Below are positions 23,095 to 29,834 of a stretch of DNA of 29,834 nt, piece by piece. The stretch lies in assembly GCA_028565635.1 (NCBI GenBank), contig JAOXYB010033395.1, positions 1 through 29,834 on the forward strand, in the 5' to 3' direction. The position numbers and the translations under genes were made by a program. The notes beneath the pieces are model-generated. The model did no database searches. It was not told the DNA's origin and was given only the letters and a program-made list of their open reading frames with translations. Each line of letters opens with the position of its first letter. Positions within the stretch are counted from its first letter, which is position 1. This DNA is from Phoronis ovalis. Taxonomy: Eukaryota > Phoronida > Phoronidae.

Positions 23095-23627
23095 ATTCTA
23101 CGGGTGTCCACTATCGACCATATTGGTGTAGAGTGGCATATTGGGAGCTAAGGGAAAGAGTAGGCCGGCAATTTACAGTATTTGATGACAGTATGCATAT
23201 TTTTCAACAACTACCTCATGGAGATGGTATGTGTTTAGATGTATTACAAGGAGAACCAGAAACAGACTCTGTTAAAAGGACGCGAGAAAAAATTGGCTTT
23301 GGAATAACGTTAAGCCGTGAACAGGATGGTGTGTGGTGTTATAATCGGTCGGAATATCCGATTTTTATAAATTCTCCCACACTAGAAATGCCAAACACAA
23401 GGACATGTGTTGTACATAAAGTTTTACCTGGATTTTCATGCAATGTGTTTGATTATCGTAAAGCAGTGCATGTGAAGCAGGCGCGACAATCTGATGCAAC
23501 TGACGGTCCATATGATAAAAATGCTGTAAGGATAAGTTTTGCCAAAGGATGGGGACCTTGTTATACAAGACAATCCTTGCTATCCTGTCCGTGCTGGTTA
23601 GAAATACTACTTAAAACGAACAGGTGA
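23095..23627 (+). CDS. Smad6/7: Smad6/7 coding exon 4 (MH2 domain)
   Basis: This exon encodes residues 173-349 and the TGA at 23625-23627. MH2 starts near residue 178 with [16 protein letters not shown], continues with [20 protein letters not shown] and VVHKVLPGF, and ends [13 protein letters not shown] and CPCWLEILL. KGWGxCYTRQ is the L3 loop that contacts type I receptors. The end (LLKTNR) lacks the SSxS phosphorylation tail of receptor Smads, which identifies an inhibitory Smad. SCPCWLE and the basic start of the domain match vertebrate Smad6/7. The exon begins after TTGCAG with AT, completing the Asp codon begun in exon 3. All four exons sum to 1050 nt without a frame break. Confidence 0.97.
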
Positions 23628-25325
23628 TGATTGTGTAATTATATCCAAGTGTACCTAGCTTTTATTCAGTGTTGAACGGTTTGACATCGTGTGGCAAACG
23701 GAATCAAATAAGAAGTAAAGAAATGTACCAGTAAAAGACTAGGCATACATTCCATAGGAAATAAAGAATGATAAGGCTAACTTGGGTATTAGTAAACCAG
23801 ATTTTGCTTCCAAACAGTAAATGTTAGGTAAAGGACCATCGTGATTAGTTATGAACCTTGTTTCCTTTTTGTTTTAAAAAGTGATCTTTATCTCGAAACT
23901 TAAAAAACTAGCTTGGCGACCTGGTTTTGTCCTTAATAATTTGCTCTATTGGATTTTTCATGTTGGGAGCATAGAATTGAAAAATTAAACATACACTTGA
24001 AAAGAAAAGTAAATCATTTAATATGAATACCAGCAATATACATTATGTAGTTGGTGTACTGAATTGTGAGTCAGATGTGTTCTTGTACAGGTTGTCCTGT
24101 TAATGAGCATTTACATACAGTATTCAGCATTCAGGGATTGTACAGTGGGCACAACATGCTTCTAAAATGTATCTTTAGATGTGATTTGTTTTGTTGATAA
24201 GTAAGTGTAAAAACTAAAAATAGCTTTGGTGTCCTCACTTGCTTGAAATGTCAATACTAAAAATGGACTTGATCCAGGAAAAACAAGCCCAAAACAAATT
24301 GACAAATTTTGACTTGTTTGTATCAAATTTTGTGTGTGCCCTTTAGATATGTTTCAAAGTCAGACAGTGGCATTATGGGTTTCATTGTCTGCACGTCCCA
24401 TGTAAAATCATCACTGTTACTTTTCAATTGTTTCCTACTTAACTGTTCTACAGTGAATAAGGAATGGAATTTTTGACTTAACTTTGAGAAAACAGAAATA
24501 TCCTTCAAAAAATTTAAACCAAAGTGTAAACAAAAAAGTGGTAATAATAAAAAAAATGTTTACCTAGTATGTTGAAAATTTGCATAAGGTATTTTCTTGT
24601 GAACCTCTCACCAGGTGGATTAATAGCATTTGCCCTATGTTCAAAGCTATTTTGCCATGTTCAATTCCTAACATTTTTTAAAACCAATTTTAAACCATGT
24701 TCAATCTTGTAACCTGGTCTCTGGCCTTGTTTTCACTTTGACACAGTGTTTTAGAGAAAAGTTGTTCTGAAAGTTTGACATTTTGAATCTGTATTCATTA
24801 TGGAACATAATATATGTGGGTATGGTGCTGACATTTGGAGCCTGACAATACCTGAATCTGCATGCAGCCAACTTTTCAATATCAAACATTGAAACAACCA
24901 TTCTTGTTTAAAATTATATATAAAAACATGTATATAAACTACATTGTATTATTTTGTATATGATGAACCCTTTGTCATAATTATTTATCATGAATGTACT
25001 GCTATGACTTTGCATTGTCTTCACAGGGTTTCATTAAACAGCTTTATTGATATAACTTCATGATTTATAATTCCACTGTGTTAATCTGTTAGTAGTTTAC
25101 TTTTTGTCTCCTAAAAGTTCCAGCAGGTCTCCTTCTCATGTTCCTGTGTAAATACCTAGACATTTTTTTCCTTAGTTACAAGGTATTGAACAAGATATGA
25201 AGAAGACATTTTTTATTGAGAAAGTTTTCTCCCTAGACTGTTCTTGTCCCACTGAGATTAACTAATTAGTGACAATCATTTTCATTTAATTGTTTAATAA
25301 TGTTAACACCTCATTATTTTGCCTT

Positions 25326-25358
25326 GTTGCTAAGGCAACTCTATGTTGCCATGGTAAC
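25326..25358. promoter_or_regulatory. Two adjacent RFX X-box motifs
   Basis: GTTGCTAAGGCAAC (25326-25339) and GTTGCCATGGTAAC (25345-25358) stand 19 bp apart, start to start. The second is a perfect X-box (GTNRCC-N2-RGYAAC); the first differs at one base (T for C in GTNRCC). RFX factors bind such sites, often in promoters of ciliary genes, but no ciliary gene is recognised here. In a transcript each would form a short hairpin. Confidence 0.45.
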
Positions 25359-25509
25359 AACAATTTGAGAAAGGAAATTCTATGTATTGTAAGGCATTTA
25401 TCTTTGTACATTTACCTCACTTTCAGTAAAAAAATTGTAATCATTATGTACAGAAATAAAGTTGTTACTGAAGGTCCATTTGCAAGGCATTGTCCTTGAA
25501 GCAATATTA

Positions 25510-25515
25510 AATAAA
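25510..25515 (+). terminator. Candidate Smad6/7 polyadenylation signal
   Basis: AATAAA is followed about 20-45 bp downstream by a T/GT-rich element (TTCTTGTGTTTCTGCTGTTG from about 25535), the usual layout of a metazoan cleavage site. It coincides with the shift from CpG-poor to CpG-rich DNA. AATAAA is frequent in AT-rich DNA, so this is a candidate only. Confidence 0.4.
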
Positions 25516-26254
25516 ATTATTTAAAATTATAAGAGTTCTTGTGTTTCTGCTGTTGCATTCTGATAGGAATTCACCTACACCGTTTGAAAAATTCATTTAC
25601 GCTTTTTTGTCTAGGTATTCTAGTGTCGCATGTCGGTACAAAAATAGAGTAACGTACAAGTATGACAAAAGACAACTATCCCCCTGGGCATTTATGAGGC
25701 TAACTGCTTGGGAGCCGTTTTGTAACAATATATTGCCCAGAAATGATTAGGCAATTAAATCATACGTGAACTTCTCTTGGAAAAACAACAGGTTGTTATT
25801 ACCTGTAAAGTAGAAACAAATATGGGTATGTTTATTATTACCAGCATTGTAGTAATTGTAATTAACAGTAATAATAAAATGAGTGTACGCGAGACAGAAC
25901 CACAGAGACAGAGCCACAGAAACAGAGTAGGGGGAATCTGCTGGTTCTAAACGGATTGCGGTGAGCAAAAGTTTATTCCTACGAGATCTATGTAGGAAAA
26001 CAGACGCCACGCGTCTGCTACTAATGAAGACGCTCAATTAGCGGGCATTAATTTATAATATGATTCGATGAAATTATCTATATTTTAGTAAGTAATTTAG
26101 CAAACGCACAACCTTCAGAAAGTTAAAAAAACATATTTAAGAATAACATCATAAAACAAGTTGTCAACAGAATTTTAATACAGAAGAAAAATCTTTGACA
26201 AAGGCGCGAAAGTTCGTATAGTGCATATAGTTAAATGTCTTAAAAACTTAAACA

Positions 26255-26300
26255 TTATATGTATGTATGTATATATTACATATATATATTATAAATATAA
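26255..26300. repeat. TA/TATG microsatellite
   Basis: The run (TATGTATGTATGTATATATT, then repeated AT and TATAAAT) is a simple sequence repeat in intergenic DNA. It directly precedes a GTCTAGAC palindrome. Confidence 0.8.
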
Positions 26301-26307
26301 ATTATTG

Positions 26308-26315
26308 GTCTAGAC
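26308..26315. promoter_or_regulatory. Palindromic Smad-binding element downstream of Smad6/7
   Basis: A third perfect GTCTAGAC, 2.7 kb beyond the Smad6/7 stop codon. No GGCGCC or E-box accompanies it. It may be chance or part of a downstream element. Confidence 0.25.
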
Positions 26316-29312
26316 TGGTTGGGTTCAATTTGTTTGCGTGATTTCTTACACGAAAAAAAAACATTTACTACATATTATCTGTTTTTTCTCTTCCTGACGC
26401 CGACAAACAAAAGGCTCTTCAAATTATCAATAAGTTGGTCCAGATAATTAATTACACTGAGTTTTTCTTACCCGATTTTTTTGTCGCTTTCTATACATTA
26501 CTGAAGTACAAAAGACATAATCTCATTGGCGACTAGCTGACAATTATTTTTAATTACACAAAATATTAAATGAGAATTAACACGAAACAGTAAAAATGTA
26601 TTCGTATAATCAATGAGATGAAAACGATGTAGAAGATAAACTATGATGTTTTTATACCAAATTTCATTTTACTGTTGGTGCGGTGAAGGTATGGCGACCA
26701 GCGCGACGGAACCTCTTGATTTTTTTTAATTTAAAGGAATTTGAAGATCGTTTTAGCTTAGGATTATATTAAGTGTTGAAGTATGTGTTGGCGTCACCAA
26801 CTTAAAAATGTCAATTATACAAACACGTACTCTTTGAATAAGATTCACCTTAATGACTCAATTGATATACAGACCTTTTCGGTTAAGTAACACCGGAGTG
26901 GCTGTATATCCGGGCTACATACGTACAAGCAGTCATGTACAAATGTCACGTAATTAAAGGTAAAAAAGTTGCCCAAATTCACACGAATATTAGAAATCAG
27001 ATATCGTACACATTTCATGTATAGTATGAGTTAATGTTAATGTGTACTTATTTTATAGACACATTACGATATTTTACAGAACTACGCTACCTCACAGCAT
27101 AGCATACAGCTTTATTACACTTGCATAAGTCTAAAATGATTTTTTTGATACATGTAGTTGCTTTTTTTGATAATGTTATTGAATTTTCTTCTGATTATGT
27201 TACTTTTAATAATGGCGAAAACCAACTTAACATTTTTTTCAATTTTTTTTTTTTTTATCAAATCAGCCTGGCCAGATATAAAAAAGGGAATTTTAGACTT
27301 ATGGAATTTTGGTTGTAATACATATACACACATGGAATAAAGATTTTCTCAAACTGATGATTTATGTTAAATTTTTTTGATAGTCTGTCTTGGACAAGTC
27401 TAAGTTTTTATACTGACGCGAAGATAAGAGTTCATATCATGTTATACCGTAACAGTAGGACGTATAAAAAAGTTGTAATTTATCAATGAAGGAAACTAAA
27501 TAATAAACACATTTCTTATGTTTTTTCTAATAAAAATAATACGAGTAATCAGGGACCTTTAATTATTCCATAGAGACATTTACATCCTGCAATTAGATAA
27601 AAGCAAACCTTAATTTATATGTTCTATTATTACATAATTCGCATTCAATGATAGAGAGACAATACGACTATAGCTAATTATTTTCGTAGTCAAAGTACTG
27701 TTTCTGTTGCAAGTTTGGCTCCAATATTCTTGCGTTTGCCTTGCCAATCAGATAAGAAATACGTAAATATCAATTAAATATCTAATGAATGGCATAACGT
27801 GTTTCTTCACATAAATAGGATCACACATTTATTACCCGCTCGAACATATCCTAATGACTGTGTTGAACTCGATCAGTCAAATATGTGAAAAAGGGGTCTA
27901 ACAAAATGAGAAGCTTGACCGTTATACATATCATGTTACATGTAATTATTGTTGGGTGTCAATGGGATTTGGTTTCCGTGAAGCCACAGCTCGAGCTGAT
28001 ATCTAGTCACACCGGTGCACACGTCACTTTTTTCATTAGGTTCTCACACGAAAAATATTATTAATAAATGATCATAAATCATTGAAGCATTTCCAAGAAG
28101 AAAAGATTAATAGTATAAAAATAAAATAATAATTTTCGTGTTGTTCTTATGGAGGAAGTACCCTCTCTTACGACTGAAAGTCTTCTGCATGTGTCTACTA
28201 TACATGCTAGAAACAATATTGAAAGCGTCTTGCATGGTTTGTGGCGCCATATATAGTATTTATGGTGTTGTTTTTTCCCTTTCTTTTTTGGTAAACTATT
28301 GGCCGACCGCATCATGCGTTAACATCTCATCACATCAGATAGGTTTAATAAATGTTATATTCTAATACCACGTCGCGCCTCGTCTATTGTTTTTCCTGGA
28401 TATCCTTTGACGCATGTGGTGTCGCCTTGTTTAAAAAGGAGCAATCTAAATGTTAAAGCTTTGGATATACTAATACTTATTTAACAGCTGGGATTTTCTT
28501 TAATGACAATTTTCTAAAGGATGTTGAATTTATATTTCTCGACACGACGGGGCACGACCATTACCGGGGACCATTGTAATATAATCAATTTATATAACCT
28601 TTTAATTGCGCGCGTGGCCCTCCTAAGGAAACACCTTTGGTGTGTTCAGGGTCGAGCATTAAACAATGAGAATATGGTTTTTAATCCAAATCACTCATGA
28701 CAGACAGTATTATAACAATAGAATTTGTCGTGAGACAATCACGCCTACTGAGTGGCGACTGAAGATGTTTTAAGTTGCAAAACAACATGTAGTGCAACAA
28801 GAGTTGTTGACAGTATCACTTGTGTATTAAATAATTAACGTAAATGTATCCCAGTGGCAGTTTAGGGGGGTTTCGATCGAATCCCCTCAATTAACGAAAA
28901 GTAGTTTAAATAGTAAAAAAATAAATGGCAAAAAATAGAACTTACAAACTATACCGCAGTCTCATAAAAATCGAACCACCCCAATCTAAAATTCTAGAAT
29001 GTCCCGTTTATAGTGCGAAAATTTATGTTTACAGCATACAAAGCGGGATACAAAGATAATTTCTAACAAACTGTTGAGGCAAATGTGTATACTTGATGTT
29101 TGCCCGTCTTTTAAATCTGCTGACAATGCCTTACTGTGGTGAAACAATATTTTAATTCGTAATTTAAATTTTAGAGTCTTATTTTGTACTTTGACGATAA
29201 GTTGCAGTGAAGGTAATAGATATTGACGGTAGACTCCATTCTTTATGTGGCTAGCAGGCTGAATGGAGCCAGGATATGACAAACTTCATTAGCATTTTGT
29301 TGTCCGTCCAAC

Positions 29313-29327
29313 AGCGACATCTGGTAG
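29313..29327 (-). promoter_or_regulatory. CTCF-like motif near the right edge
   Basis: On the minus strand CTACCAGATGTCGCT matches CCACYAGRKGGCRSY at 13 of 15 positions (mismatches at positions 2 and 11). Its orientation is opposite to the CTCF-like motif at 5013. The two flank the Smad6/7 gene and face each other. Confidence 0.35.
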
Positions 29328-29763
29328 TTAACTGATATAATCAATGCTTTCCATCACTCCCAAACATGACAGCTGCCGGACTCACAAAACAGTCAAGTCC
29401 CGGGAGTCAAGTACGGTAAATGCCCGGGTAAATAACAACATGCCGATTATTTACATTGTATACATTTAAGGATGAAACGATGTACTCAAGATCGTTCTTT
29501 TAAATGATTTGCATTTCGTTTTACAAACATACATAAATGTGTGCATAGTTTCAAGATGTAATTAAGCACTGAACTTATAACTGTCAGCATGGCTCAGACC
29601 TCAGTAGCGAATTATTTAGTTTTTTGGCTTAGCTAATTAAAACATTTCCATTCACTTGAGACAGAACCACTTCCAAACATGCTACGTTTTGTGAATGAAA
29701 TAAAAAAGAATATGGAGAACAGCATCTTAAAATGATGCATGCTGGGAGCCTAAGGGCCCCGGG

Positions 29764-29834
29764 GGGGGTACTCGAGGTTTTTTGACTACGGGGATGTGCC
29801 GCGGAACCCAATCCAAAATTTTAGCTTGTGGTAG
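29764..29834 (+). repeat. Dispersed GGGGGTACTC repeat, copy 3, cut by window end
   Basis: GGGCCCC is followed by a G run and GGGGGTACTC, then about 20 bp later ACGGGGATGTGCCGCGG. The layout equals that of copies near 1637 and 4321, and this copy looks least decayed. It continues past the window. The minus-strand open frame across it (29629-29811) is a shadow of repeat DNA. Confidence 0.6.

Larger units (their letters stand above)
23628..25535 (+). other. Candidate long 3' UTR of Smad6/7
   Basis: After the stop there is no other gene. An early AATAAA lies at 23760-23765, another at 25455-25460, and the best supported is at 25510-25515, because a GT-rich stretch (TTCTTGTGTTTCTGCTGTTG) follows about 20 bp later. 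CpG stays rare until about 25540 and then rises sharply, which suggests that the transcription unit reaches this point. That would make a 3' UTR of up to about 1.9 kb. RNA evidence would be decisive. Confidence 0.4.
25541..29834. other. Intergenic DNA, no gene supported
   Basis: CpG becomes several times more frequent here than in the preceding 2 kb, which marks a change of compartment. I find no exon with recognisable similarity. Open frames such as 25541-25750 (+), 25747-26037 (-), 28079-28315 (-) and 28986-29282 (-) have no known motif and biased composition. The 27121-27340 frames on both strands come from a poly-T tract. A direct AGTCAAGT pair (29391, 29405) with two CCCGGG sites lies near the right end. 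A regulatory region of the next gene beyond the window is possible. Confidence 0.6.

Noticed and set aside
23365-23568. Minus-strand open frame across the MH2 exon
   Set aside because: Antisense shadow of the conserved Smad6/7 exon 4.
25541-25750. Plus-strand open frame of 69 codons just after the CpG step
   Set aside because: I considered it as a first exon of a gene driven by the X-boxes, but it has no known motif, no convincing downstream exon, and a non-ATG start.
27121-27340. Overlapping open frames on both strands with hydrophobic Phe/Leu/Ile runs
   Set aside because: They come from a poly-T tract and AT-rich DNA; the apparent membrane segment is a composition effect.
28623-28655. Small inverted repeat ACACC-TTT-GGTGT
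   Set aside because: The stem is only five base pairs and occurs easily by chance. It does not fit the T-box palindrome well enough to call.
28986-29282. Minus-strand open frame of 98 codons
   Set aside because: No recognisable domain or splice context; composition is that of surrounding AT-rich DNA.
1-29834. Prokaryotic systems, CRISPR arrays, operons, tRNA or rRNA genes, complete transposases or viral genes
   Set aside because: The window is spliced animal DNA. I saw no regularly spaced repeat-spacer array, no tRNA-like fold with A and B boxes, and no transposase, reverse transcriptase or capsid motifs in any frame.

Overview
This is a window of animal nuclear DNA, not prokaryotic: genes are split by GT-AG introns, intergenic DNA is long and AT-rich (about one third G+C by eye), and dispersed non-coding repeats are present. 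Protein similarity points to a non-vertebrate bilaterian, most likely a marine invertebrate (hemichordate, mollusc or similar). I cannot name the species. Two genes can be supported, both on the + strand, head to tail.

(1) Positions 1-3667 hold the 3' end of BCS1L, the mitochondrial AAA chaperone for complex III. Two coding exons (1442-1559 and 3412-3667) give the last ~124 residues and the stop. The 5' exons lie outside the window.

(2) Positions ~5400-25530 hold a complete inhibitory Smad, Smad6/7. Four coding exons (6511-6901, 7409-7459, 8128-8202, 23095-23627) join in phase to 1050 nt, or 349 aa. They encode the N-terminal I-Smad signature, an atypical MH1 domain, a PPPPY motif for Smurf/NEDD4 WW domains, and an MH2 domain without the C-terminal SSxS phosphorylation site. 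Intron 3 is 14.9 kb with no recognisable gene. About 650 bp upstream of the ATG, just before a TATA box, lies a compact cluster: CCAAT, a BMP-response-like AGCGCC-N5-GTCT overlapping the palindromic Smad-binding element GTCTAGAC, then the E-box CACGTG and a second CCAAT. This fits negative feedback, in which receptor Smads switch on their own inhibitor.

(3) From ~25540 to the end there is no supported gene. CpG density changes sharply at about 25540, next to a candidate polyadenylation site, which suggests this is the 3' end of the Smad6/7 transcription unit. The region carries microsatellite DNA, a third GTCTAGAC, a CTCF-like motif and the start of a dispersed repeat cut by the window edge.

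The most interesting signals are regulatory: the Smad6/7 promoter cluster, an excess of perfect GTCTAGAC palindromes, a pair of RFX X-box motifs at 25326-25358, a CTCF-like motif between the two genes, and a CpG mosaic that follows the transcription units. I found no clearly new coding system.
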